Source: Bacteroidota bacterium (GTDB lineage Bacteria > Bacteroidota > Bacteroidia > Flavobacteriales > Flavobacteriaceae). Taken from it: a DNA stretch of 5,426 nucleotides. A program made the translations under genes and the position numbers. Positions 1 through 5,426 of the stretch are shown in pieces (the stretch's first letter is position 1; each line of letters opens with the position of its first letter). The DNA is taken from assembly GCA_023427845.1 (NCBI GenBank), contig JAEYZX010000058.1:1-5426 (forward strand), in the 5' to 3' direction. Below the pieces are notes generated by a model. That model searched no databases and was not told the origin of the DNA. It saw nothing but the letters and a program-made list of their open reading frames with translations.

Positions 1-769
1 AATCGTATAGATTATTTCCCTGATCGGCAACGACAAGCTTGATGTGATATAATGTGTTCGGAATTACTGTGGCTTCGGCAGTAAGTATAACAGTCTGCCC
101 GTTGTAATTTGTAGGATGGTCAAATCCGTTGAAGGCATCGAAATACTGCTCGTTCGCAGCGGGGCAAATCGTACCCGGGCCTCGAACGGTGTTCACCTTT
201 ACCGGGATGTTTGTATTGGGAATTACTGCAAGGTTTTGATAATTATCCGAAGTGTTCGCCTGTTTCAAAAGGAACGCAAATCCATCGGTGTAGCTGCATT
301 GGTTGCTCGACGGGTTCGACAAGTATTGTTCGGACGAGAAAATATAATCGAAACTGATTTTGTTCGCCAGTGGTAAAAAGTCAAATTCGATGACCGTCGC
401 GTTGATGGTGTTGCCCACGCTTAGGGCTTCTTCAAGATCGGCGTCGCCCGGCCAGTCTGTTGGCCCTTCGCTGATGATCCCGGAATTTGGCCCAACTGCA
501 GATGAAGCGCGCCCGGTTGTAATAACGAGTCCTTCGGCAAACGGAAAACTGCTGGTCCCGGCAGAAAAATAGCCATACGAATTCCCACTTCCAAAATTGA
601 GCCCGCTGACCGAAATATTCGATACATTGGCGCATGAATTATTGATCAACACATCTTCGACCAATTGTTCGATGGTCTGACTTTCGTCGATGGTGATGTA
701 TTGCGATCGGACAGTCGTTGAAATGCCCAGGAAGATGGCAATGCACAAGGTATTCTTCAGTGAAATCAT
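1..769 (-). CDS. Choice-of-anchor L domain secreted protein, 5' part (3' end outside window)
   Basis: The frame is open from the ATG at 769 to the left edge, giving 256 residues without a stop. Residues 1-23 form a signal peptide: Lys5, a hydrophobic core at about 7-17 and a polar end before Gln23, so the protein should enter the Sec pathway. From about residue 30 the sequence matches the choice-of-anchor L domain: a GLVITTG segment (80-86), a GDADLEE segment (108-114), the family hallmark FDYIFSSEQY (140-149), DGFAFLL (162-168), and near the edge YHIKLVVADQGNNLYD. Family members are usually long extracellular proteins of Bacteroidota that end in a type IX secretion or other surface-anchoring domain; that part lies outside the window, so the anchor type cannot be told. 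The gene starts 16 bases after the ABC permease stop but has its own promoter (778-785). An adhesin or matrix role is inference only. Recognition of the domain is from motif memory. Confidence 0.87.
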   Translation of the reverse strand, partial: MISLKNTLCIAIFLGISTTVRSQYITIDESQTIEQLVEDVLINNSCANVSNISVSGLNFGSGNSYGYFSAGTSSFPFAEGLVITTGRASSAVGPNSGIISEGPTDWPGDADLEEALSVGNTINATVIEFDFLPLANKISFDYIFSSEQYLSNPSSNQCSYTDGFAFLLKQANTSDNYQNLAVIPNTNIPVKVNTVRGPGTICPAANEQYFDAFNGFDHPTNYNGQTVILTAEATVIPNTLYHIKLVVADQGNNLYD

Positions 770-777
770 AGCATCGG

Positions 778-785
778 CAAAGATA
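778..785 (-). promoter_or_regulatory. -7 promoter element TATCTTTG of the anchor-L gene
   Basis: On the minus strand TATCTTTG matches the Bacteroidota -7 consensus TAnnTTTG exactly and is followed by CC, a common context. It begins directly after the TAG stop of the ABC permease. Only 8 bases separate its G from the ATG at 769, so transcription would start within a few bases of the start codon, giving a nearly leaderless mRNA. No good TTTG-like -33 element is visible at the usual 17-23 base spacing, which lowers confidence. Confidence 0.55.
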
Positions 786-1625
786 CTACAAATCGCGTTT
801 CTTCAGTAATTTGTACGACATTAACACAAATATAACGGTCCACGCGCAAACGATCAGAACCGACGTTAAATGAACGCCATAATCCTTCACATTTGCGGTT
901 CCGCCAATTGCCGCTTCCATGCTTTTTATTACCGAAAGCCGCGTAAATGGTTCCACGATGGTGTTGCTCATCGATTCAAGCGGAAGAAATTGCGAAATAT
1001 ACCTGTCGTTGTCATTGTCAGGGAAAACTTTGTAATTCAGAATTGCGATTATAATTCCTTCAACAATCCACCAAACGAGCAGAAAGCCAATTGCAAAAGC
1101 AGATCTTTTTACCAAAATCCCCAAAAACAAACAGAATGCGAAAAATCCGGTCAGTTTTATGAAATACGCAAGCAGGTATTCAAGATCAGAAAAGATGATT
1201 CCCGGTTCGGTATAGGACGAGAACGACAAGCCTAAAATAAGTGACATAACGAAAATGAAGACTGTCGATACCAGTGCAAAAAGCACTACCGTCAAAAACT
1301 TTGATTTGATGAATTCCTTTTTACTGATTCCGTCGATGAGGTTTTGTTTAAGCGTTCCATAGCTGTATTCATTCGCCATCATCGAAACGATTACGATCGC
1401 TAGGAAGAATTTGAGGATTGCCGCAATGTAAGTATTGAAATGCCAGATATAGGGGAAATTAAAAATTCCGTGTTCTGCCAGGTGGAACTTTATCTGACCA
1501 ATGTCGAACTTGATCGATGCGATCAACGCGATAAATGAAAGAAGTACAAAATATGCAATTGTAAGTACCTTACTTGCGCGGTTCATCCAGATTTTCTGGA
1601 GTTCTATTGAAAGTAGTCTTTTCAT
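786..1625 (-). CDS. ABC-2 type transporter permease (BcrB-like)
   Basis: A 279-residue membrane protein with six hydrophobic segments at about 20-38, 64-84, 111-133, 150-171, 175-196 and 252-272, the usual topology of an ABC-2 exporter permease. After helix 2 lies NEYSYGTLKQNLIDGISKKE (85-104), a conserved cytoplasmic segment of this family that contacts the ATPase. The N-terminus (RLLSIELQKIW) and the basic C-terminus (KLLKKRDL) are also typical. Its ATG at 1625 shares one base with the TAA stop of the ATPase gene (TAATG), so the two are translationally coupled and should form one inner-membrane exporter, two permeases with two ATPases. The substrate cannot be read from the sequence; BcrB relatives serve in peptide-antibiotic protection, but many homologues are uncharacterised. 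Length and ends are intact. Confidence 0.9.
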   Translation of the reverse strand: MKRLLSIELQKIWMNRASKVLTIAYFVLLSFIALIASIKFDIGQIKFHLAEHGIFNFPYIWHFNTYIAAILKFFLAIVIVSMMANEYSYGTLKQNLIDGISKKEFIKSKFLTVVLFALVSTVFIFVMSLILGLSFSSYTEPGIIFSDLEYLLAYFIKLTGFFAFCLFLGILVKRSAFAIGFLLVWWIVEGIIIAILNYKVFPDNDNDRYISQFLPLESMSNTIVEPFTRLSVIKSMEAAIGGTANVKDYGVHLTSVLIVCAWTVIFVLMSYKLLKKRDL

Positions 1626-2530
1626 TATCTTTTTTCTGTAGTGTTTGTGAGTTCCAAAAATTGCTCCTCAAGGCTGTTTTTACGCTTAACCAGGTGGTTC
1701 AGCGTAATATTCCGTTCAAAGAGATAGCGGTTCAGTTCTGCGGCACCCACGGCACTTTTGAGGTAAATCAAAACTTTTCCTTCTTCCTCGGTGATTTTTT
1801 CAATCGAATTGTGGTTTTGCAAAGCCGACTTGAGTGCTTGGTTGTCATCGGCACAGAGTTCAAAAAAACCTTCATTCGACGACATTTCATCGACTTTACC
1901 GGAATATAAGATTTCACCTTTTCGCAATACAAGTACATGAGTACACACTTTCTCGACTTCGTCAAGCAGGTGCGAGGCGAGCAATATCGTGGTTCCCTGC
2001 GAGGCTATCAATCGGATGATATCGCGAATTTGGTGGATTCCCTGCGGATCGAGACCGTTTGTGGGTTCGTCCAATATCAAAATTTCCGGATCGTTCAATA
2101 ATGCCGATGCAATCGCAAGACGTTGCTTCATTCCGAGGGAAAACGTCCGGAATCTGCTGTCCTTTCGTTCGAGAAGTCCCACAAGTGAAAGTTTCTCTTC
2201 GATTTTGGAGTAATCGATTCCTTTTATTTTGCAAACCAGCCTCAGGTTTTCGACAGCGGTCATGTACGGGTAGAAATTGGGCCGTTCGATGATGGCGCCG
2301 ACCTTCTTCAATGCCTCATGCGTTTCGACCGTACCACCAAACCAACTGTAATCGCCGGCCGTCTTATTTACGACATTGAGGACGATTCCGAGTGTTGTCG
2401 ATTTTCCGCTGCCGTTTGGCCCGAGGATTCCGTATACATTGCCTTTATGTATTTCATGGGAGACATTGTTTACTGCATGTACGATGCCGTAACGCTTGTG
2501 CAGATTCCGGATTGTTAGTATGGTTTCCAA
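1625..2530 (-). CDS. ABC transporter ATP-binding protein, BcrA-like, TTG start
   Basis: A complete 301-residue nucleotide-binding subunit. Visible motifs are Walker A GPNGSGKST (37-45), signature FSLGMKQRL (130-138), Walker B EILILDEP (149-156) with catalytic Glu155, D-loop GLD (159-161) and H-loop His187. The Q-loop position is a glutamate (Glu82 in IIERPNFYPYMT), which together with SLGMKQR instead of SGGMKQR is typical of the BcrA/lantibiotic-immunity branch. Residues 220-301 form the accessory C-terminal region ending in the common LEEQFLEL motif (287-294). The start is TTG at 2530: an in-frame TAG lies seven codons upstream, no ATG or GTG lies between, and the next in-frame Met is residue 90, past Walker A. 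The gene heads an operon with the permease (overlap TAATG at 1623-1627). It powers export by ATP hydrolysis at the inner membrane; the substrate is unknown. All catalytic residues are present. Confidence 0.92.
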   Translation of the reverse strand: METILTIRNLHKRYGIVHAVNNVSHEIHKGNVYGILGPNGSGKSTTLGIVLNVVNKTAGDYSWFGGTVETHEALKKVGAIIERPNFYPYMTAVENLRLVCKIKGIDYSKIEEKLSLVGLLERKDSRFRTFSLGMKQRLAIASALLNDPEILILDEPTNGLDPQGIHQIRDIIRLIASQGTTILLASHLLDEVEKVCTHVLVLRKGEILYSGKVDEMSSNEGFFELCADDNQALKSALQNHNSIEKITEEEGKVLIYLKSAVGAAELNRYLFERNITLNHLVKRKNSLEEQFLELTNTTEKR

Positions 2531-2583
2531 TCTTTTGGTTTTAGGTTGCTATTCGACGAATGGCTTTAACATTTGTTACCGAA

Positions 2584-2591
2584 TAAAGATA
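2584..2591 (-). promoter_or_regulatory. Candidate -7 element TATCTTTA for the ABC operon
   Basis: TATCTTTA on the minus strand differs from TAnnTTTG only in the last base. It lies 53 bases before the TTG start of the ATPase gene and just downstream of the terminator at 2610-2638, where a new transcription unit must begin. No convincing -33 box is visible; the matching position falls in the AT-rich tail of the terminator. Confidence 0.3.
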
Positions 2592-2609
2592 GGATTTTAT
2601 TTATAACAG

Positions 2610-2638
2610 AAAAGCGCCCTATGAAATAAGGCGCTTTT
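2610..2638 (-). terminator. Rho-independent terminator after the nucleoid-associated protein gene
   Basis: A perfect 9-base inverted repeat, AAAAGCGCC (2610-2618) and GGCGCTTTT (2630-2638), encloses an 11-base loop. Read on the minus strand the stem ends in TTTT followed by an AT-rich stretch. It starts 16 bases after the stop codon at 2655-2657. Because both arms carry A/T tracts it could work in both directions, but no gene enters from the plus strand. Confidence 0.85.
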
Positions 2639-2654
2639 GGTGATAATGACCGTG

Positions 2655-3713
2655 TTACGATTTCTGTTCTTTATTGAAGTAAACCAGGTAGTAGTACATT
2701 TGTTTTTCCTCATCCCAACCTTTTTCAACGTATTTTTCGGCGCTTTCGGGATTTATGAAATCCATTTTGATCTGGATGTGGGTATCAAGACTGATGACAT
2801 TCTTGATCGATTTTCGTGCATCGGAGACTGCGGCGTTTGCAATTGGAAAAGTCGTCACGTCCTCGATGCTGTATTTTTCGCCTTTATCGACCTTGTAGTT
2901 TTTGAATTCCGGGATCAAATCGGGATTGTCGAGTACCTCATTCAGGAAATTGGTTTCTTCGAACTGATCGTTTTTCGCGAAATAATTCACCGATCGGTTC
3001 ATGAACATCACTTCCTCTTTTTTGTCCTCGGCAGGAAGCACAACGTCTTTTGCAAAGTTCTGGCAAAACTTAAGGTATTTTTTGGTGATGAAATTTTCGT
3101 CCTCAAACGCATCAACAGATAGGAAATGTTCAAGCCAGTAGCGCGCATCATACCGATTGCTGTCGACCGTCAGAATTTTATAACCTTCTTCTTTTTTATA
3201 ATTGAAAATCAGACAGCCTTTATCGAGCTTGTTCAGGTTGATTCCCTGTTGAAGTATCATCTCGAGCGCCGAATCTTTCTCTTCGAACTGCAGGAAATCG
3301 GCTTTGATCTCGCTTTTGAAAATCCCGATCGCATCCACCACATTATTATCGATGCTCACATTCGTTAAATGCGTCACGTATACTTCACCGTTTTTTATAT
3401 GTGGATGATTCGATTGCTCAAAAAGGTGTTGCGTGATTTTTTTAGATACTTCATGTATCGACGACGGATTGGTAAAGATTTCGCTCGCGTACTTATACAT
3501 ATCGTTGTAATCCAGATCGACTTCATGAGCGAACTGGAAGTAGTTTTCCTCCTTATCGCGAAAAGGTTTCAGAAAATATTCCTTAACCAAGGGCATCAGC
3601 TCGTCGTTAAGTGAAAATGGATTTTCGGAAAGAAAAATCGGTTCATTTCGGCTTTTGTTGCCAACGCGGTGAATCGAAAGTGATTCGATGTGGGTATTGA
3701 ATAGGTTTATCAT
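2655..3713 (-). CDS. Nucleoid-associated protein, NdpA/YejK (NA37) family
   Basis: A 352-residue soluble protein, close in size to the E. coli nucleoid-associated protein YejK (about 335 residues). The N-terminus shows the family pattern: HRVGNKSRNEPIFLSE (15-30), then LNDELMPLVKEYFLKPF (35-51). Later landmarks are KGCLIFNYKKEEGYKI (165-180), the conserved YDARYWLEHFL (188-198) and, near the end, LDTHIQIKMDF (309-319). There is no signal peptide or membrane segment, so it is cytoplasmic. The family is reported to associate with the nucleoid, but its biochemical role is poorly known, and in Bacteroidota it has not been worked out to my knowledge. No TAnnTTTG element or terminator is visible in the 109 bases between this gene and the upstream pRiA4b-like gene, so the two may be co-transcribed. 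A strong terminator follows. The ATG at 3713 fits the family start. Confidence 0.88.
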   Translation of the reverse strand: MINLFNTHIESLSIHRVGNKSRNEPIFLSENPFSLNDELMPLVKEYFLKPFRDKEENYFQFAHEVDLDYNDMYKYASEIFTNPSSIHEVSKKITQHLFEQSNHPHIKNGEVYVTHLTNVSIDNNVVDAIGIFKSEIKADFLQFEEKDSALEMILQQGINLNKLDKGCLIFNYKKEEGYKILTVDSNRYDARYWLEHFLSVDAFEDENFITKKYLKFCQNFAKDVVLPAEDKKEEVMFMNRSVNYFAKNDQFEETNFLNEVLDNPDLIPEFKNYKVDKGEKYSIEDVTTFPIANAAVSDARKSIKNVISLDTHIQIKMDFINPESAEKYVEKGWDEEKQMYYYLVYFNKEQKS

Positions 3714-3822
3714 TTGAGCAATTAGCTTTCAGCCGACGATGATCAGCAGGATTTTTAGATTAGTAAGAATTTAAATGATTGGTTGTTGAATAACTGGATG
3801 CCAACTGACTGGGAGCCCCGCT

Positions 3823-4359
3823 TTAGTTCCAATTTTCCTCAAACCCATAGTCTTCAAAGTTGTCGCCTCCGTCAAGCATGTCGAGGTCATCCTCGTCATA
3901 ATCGTCTTCGTCGTAGTCAAAATCGGACGCAGCCGGATCGGTAAAATCTTTTTCCGGGGCATCGGCCGGCATGATCCCGTGTGAGAACAATGTATTGGGG
4001 TAGCTTTCGCCTGCCGTGACTTCCTCAATTGCCCCGAGTTCAACAAAGAACGTCCACATGTTCAGGAAATCGTACACGTAGATTATCTTGGTGGCATCTT
4101 CATTTAGTAGGTCCGAAAGCACAAAATCGTTCATTATTTTTTGTTCGCCCGCGATTTCGCCGGTATCGAACATCGGGATTTCCTCATCCTGGTTCCATTG
4201 ATTGTCGCAAGTGTAAAACGAAGCCATTTCAGTCCCGTCAAAATCAAATGCGTTTACAATAGCATTGTGGAGGTCTTCCAACGTATCATTTTCGAGTATC
4301 GCAATATCCCTGAACACATCTTCCTCTGCATCGAGAATCACTCTGAATTTATAAACCAT
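3823..4359 (-). CDS. pRiA4b ORF-3-like (IS1096 TnpR-passenger-like) protein with acidic tail
   Basis: A 178-residue protein. Residues 1-115 match the pRiA4b ORF-3-like fold: YKFRVIL, then FRDIAILENDTLEDLHNAIV (16-35), AFDFDGTEMASFY (37-49) in place of the usual AFGW..HLHEF segment, and YVYDFLNMWTFFVEL (94-108) for the usual YDFGDxWxhxxxLE segment. The conserved GD of that motif reads LN here (residues 99-100). The C-terminal third ends in a strongly acidic, probably disordered tail (about 146-173, mainly Asp and Glu). The family takes its name from a plasmid gene and from a passenger gene of IS1096, but no transposase, resolvase or terminal repeats occur here, so this is a chromosomal homologue and not a sign of a mobile element. 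Its function is unknown; the name does not imply resolvase activity. It has its own promoter (4380-4387) and is followed 109 bases later by the nucleoid-associated protein gene. Confidence 0.82.
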   Translation of the reverse strand: MVYKFRVILDAEEDVFRDIAILENDTLEDLHNAIVNAFDFDGTEMASFYTCDNQWNQDEEIPMFDTGEIAGEQKIMNDFVLSDLLNEDATKIIYVYDFLNMWTFFVELGAIEEVTAGESYPNTLFSHGIMPADAPEKDFTDPAASDFDYDEDDYDEDDLDMLDGGDNFEDYGFEENWN

Positions 4360-4379
4360 GCTGTTAATTTTAGTACAGG

Positions 4380-4387
4380 CAAAGGTA
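4380..4387 (-). promoter_or_regulatory. -7 promoter element TACCTTTG of the pRiA4b-like gene
   Basis: TACCTTTG on the minus strand is an exact TAnnTTTG match followed by C, 20 bases before the ATG at 4359. Expected transcription start would give a leader of about 12-16 bases, without a Shine-Dalgarno sequence. The -33 region is weak. Confidence 0.6.
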
Positions 4388-4681
4388 AAATTTATATTCT
4401 GTAATCGTTCCGAAAGTAATTAACAATCCATTGCCGATCCCGAATAAAATCAATTCTGAACCGTGTTGAATTTGAAAGTACAAACCGTTTTGGATATATG
4501 GCCTTGCAGTATACTTTGAAATCAGGCATACTACTAGGATTGGAAAGAATAAGGTATAATCATTTATAAATCCAGATGAGGAACAGCGAAGTAAAAGGCG
4601 CATGGATTGCTGTAAAATTTAACTCCGGATATTGATTGGTTTTTATATTTAATTGATACTGTCATTGCGAAAAATAAGCAC

Positions 4682-4706
4682 AAAAAAACCCGCCATTAAG
4701 ACGGGT
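4682..4706 (-). terminator. Rho-independent terminator after the exported-protein gene
   Basis: On the minus strand ACCCGTC (4706-4700), loop TTAAT, and GGCGGGT (4694-4688) form a 7-pair stem with one G-U pair, followed by a run of T (4688-4682). It lies 20 bases after the stop codon at 4727-4729. Confidence 0.9.
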
Positions 4707-4726
4707 GAATTTTAAACAAAATACAA

Positions 4727-5119
4727 TTATTTTTTAGAGGTCATGTGTCCAAGCACTTCCTGAAACATGCCATACGTTTCGAGAAAAACAGGCTTCAAAG
4801 TCGCATCAGGAGCTTTTGAGGCCACAAGGTCATTAAGTTTTTGGGTCTGTGACTGCATTTTCGCAACAGCTGTCATCAATTTTGCATTGCTTTTGAATTC
4901 TGCCGGAACATCGGTGGTAAGTCGGCCGGAAGCGTAGTTGAGTGTATTTGTAAAACCTGTAATTACGTGTTGATTTCCTTGTTCAACACCATTGTTTATA
5001 CGCGTGATTACTTCTTCGTAAGTCTTCATTGCAGGCCATTTGGAAGCAGCAGATTGTGCCGACAATGTATTTGCTGCAAATAACAATGCAACAATTGCGA
5101 TGGATTTAATTAATTTCAT
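4727..5119 (-). CDS. Small exported protein of unknown function
   Basis: A 130-residue protein with a clear Sec signal peptide: MKLIK, a hydrophobic core (about 7-16) and the ANTLSAQ end typical of Bacteroidota, with cleavage likely near residues 21-22. There is no lipobox cysteine, and no cysteine at all, so it is not a lipoprotein and has no disulfides. The mature part of about 109 residues looks largely helical, with heptad-like segments at 32-62 and 76-101 and a short helix at 108-126; a small helical bundle in the periplasm is plausible. I recognise no enzyme or binding motif, and there is no C-terminal type IX sorting domain. It is a single-gene unit: a perfect promoter (5143-5150) precedes it and a strong terminator follows. 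The ATG at 5119 is fixed by the signal peptide. Function unknown. Confidence 0.85.
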   Translation of the reverse strand: MKLIKSIAIVALLFAANTLSAQSAASKWPAMKTYEEVITRINNGVEQGNQHVITGFTNTLNYASGRLTTDVPAEFKSNAKLMTAVAKMQSQTQKLNDLVASKAPDATLKPVFLETYGMFQEVLGHMTSKK

Positions 5120-5142
5120 AAGGTGTGTTTTTTAGTTGTCTC

Positions 5143-5150
5143 CAAATATA
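5143..5150 (-). promoter_or_regulatory. -7 promoter element TATATTTG of the exported-protein gene
   Basis: TATATTTG on the minus strand matches TAnnTTTG exactly, 23 bases before the ATG at 5119. A TTTC, one base from the TTTG -33 box, lies 18 bases upstream, inside the last codons of the VOC gene. The spacer contains a run of seven A. This is the best promoter in the window. Confidence 0.7.
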
Positions 5151-5161
5151 TAATTTTTTTT

Positions 5162-5426
5162 CTAATCTGAAACTCCGCTGGTTATCCACCATTGGTTTCC
5201 GAACGGATCTTCGAAACCCGAACTGTATCCATACTCCTGTTGTGTGGGCGGGGCAAGTTCTTTCGCCTGGTTTTTAAGCGCCCTACGATGGACGGCGTCC
5301 ACATCATCCACGTAAAGGAACATTCCCGATGACTTTTCTGTCCATTGCGCGGTTGCAGTTGCAAACATCACAACAGCCTCGCCAATCATCAGTTCGCCAT
5401 GCATGATCGATCTGCCATCGCCATCC
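5162..5426 (-). CDS. VOC (glyoxalase/PhnB-like) family protein, C-terminal part (5' end outside window)
   Basis: The frame is open from the right edge to the TAG at 5162-5164, giving the last 87 residues. An internal Met (5404) is not the real start, because the homology runs through it: the DGDGRSIMHGELMIG stretch at the edge corresponds to the strand where PhnB-like proteins carry a metal-ligand His followed by a EL..G pattern. Further on are GMFLYVDDVDAVHRRAL, a typical domain-swapped VOC strand and helix, and near the end GFEDPFGNQWWI, whose Glu is the usual second metal ligand. The protein is cytoplasmic and belongs to the vicinal oxygen chelate superfamily (glyoxalase, dioxygenase, antibiotic-binding proteins). 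The substrate cannot be assigned from this part. The gene ends 42 bases before the exported-protein gene, with no terminator hairpin between. Confidence 0.86.
   Translation of the reverse strand, partial: DGDGRSIMHGELMIGEAVVMFATATAQWTEKSSGMFLYVDDVDAVHRRALKNQAKELAPPTQQEYGYSSGFEDPFGNQWWITSGVSD

Larger units (their letters stand above)
4360..4726. other. Intergenic region with a promoter, a terminator and possible ORF remnants
   Basis: This 367-base gap is more AT-rich than the genes beside it. Its left end holds the promoter of the pRiA4b-like gene and its right end the terminator of the exported-protein gene. In between, the minus strand has two overlapping short frames, 4665-4564 (33 codons) and 4603-4370 (77 codons). 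The second has two hydrophobic stretches and stops 10 bases before the next gene. Neither resembles a family I know, and the second runs through the promoter, so I do not call a gene. No tRNA or structured RNA was recognised. Confidence 0.6.

Noticed and set aside
421..635. Short minus-strand frames (67-68 codons) inside the anchor-L gene
   Set aside because: Out-of-frame shadows of the open frame that carries the signal peptide and the anchor-L motifs.
870..1235. 121-codon plus-strand frame inside the permease gene
   Set aside because: Antisense to conserved permease sequence; its composition is rich in Arg, Lys, Asn and Cys and resembles no protein family.
2637..3614. Long open frames on the plus strand opposite the nucleoid-associated protein gene (161, 80 and 81 codons)
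   Set aside because: They are antisense shadows of a well-supported gene, with no recognisable domain and low-complexity hydrophobic composition; no promoter was seen for them.
3714..3822. Search for a terminator or promoter between the pRiA4b-like gene and the nucleoid-associated protein gene
   Set aside because: Only a 3-base GGG/CCC stem without a T run and no TAnnTTTG match were found, so nothing is annotated here.
3823..4359. Reading the TnpR-passenger name as evidence for an insertion sequence
   Set aside because: No transposase, resolvase catalytic motif, inverted terminal repeats or target duplication is present; the name comes from one IS1096 passenger gene.
4385..4621. 10-base direct repeat GTAAAATTTA (4385-4394 and 4612-4621) and 8-base inverted repeat CAATCCAT/ATGGATTG (4424-4431 and 4602-4609), which could suggest a small mobile element
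   Set aside because: The repeats are short, one is purely AT-rich, and they are not placed as terminal repeats with target duplications; chance matches of this size are expected in a gap of this length and composition.

Overview
The window looks like chromosomal DNA of a member of the Bacteroidota, most likely Flavobacteriaceae. Three upstream regions carry exact matches to the TAnnTTTG -7 promoter element of that phylum. Start codons lack Shine-Dalgarno sequences. The gene families also fit: a choice-of-anchor L secreted protein, a NdpA-type nucleoid-associated protein of Bacteroidota style, and a pRiA4b ORF-3/TnpR-passenger-like protein with an acidic tail. The genus is inferred from overall character, not proven.

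All seven supported genes lie on the minus strand, so transcription runs from right to left. In that order they are: the 3' end of a VOC/glyoxalase-like gene (5426-5162, cut by the window edge); a small exported protein of unknown function with its own promoter and a clear terminator (5119-4727); a 367-base AT-rich gap (4360-4726) with no convincing gene; a pRiA4b ORF-3-like protein (4359-3823) followed by a nucleoid-associated protein (3713-2655), ending at a strong hairpin terminator; an ABC exporter operon made of an ATPase with a TTG start (2530-1625) overlapping its six-helix permease (1625-786) in a TAATG junction; and finally the first 256 residues of a secreted choice-of-anchor L protein (769-1), cut by the left edge.

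The layout suggests four or five transcription units. The ABC pair is the only clearly coupled operon. Its ATPase has the BcrA-like features of a glutamate in the Q-loop position and an FSLGMKQRL signature, which suggests export of, or protection from, a membrane-active or peptide compound; no substrate is visible. The anchor-L gene starts only 16 bases after the permease but has its own promoter abutting the permease stop codon, so it may be transcribed separately as a nearly leaderless mRNA. No mobile element, CRISPR array, tRNA or rRNA was seen. I found no clear evidence of a new multi-gene system. The points most worth a second look are the E-loop ABC exporter, the leaderless promoter arrangement, the unassigned exported protein and the possible gene remnant in the 4360-4726 gap.
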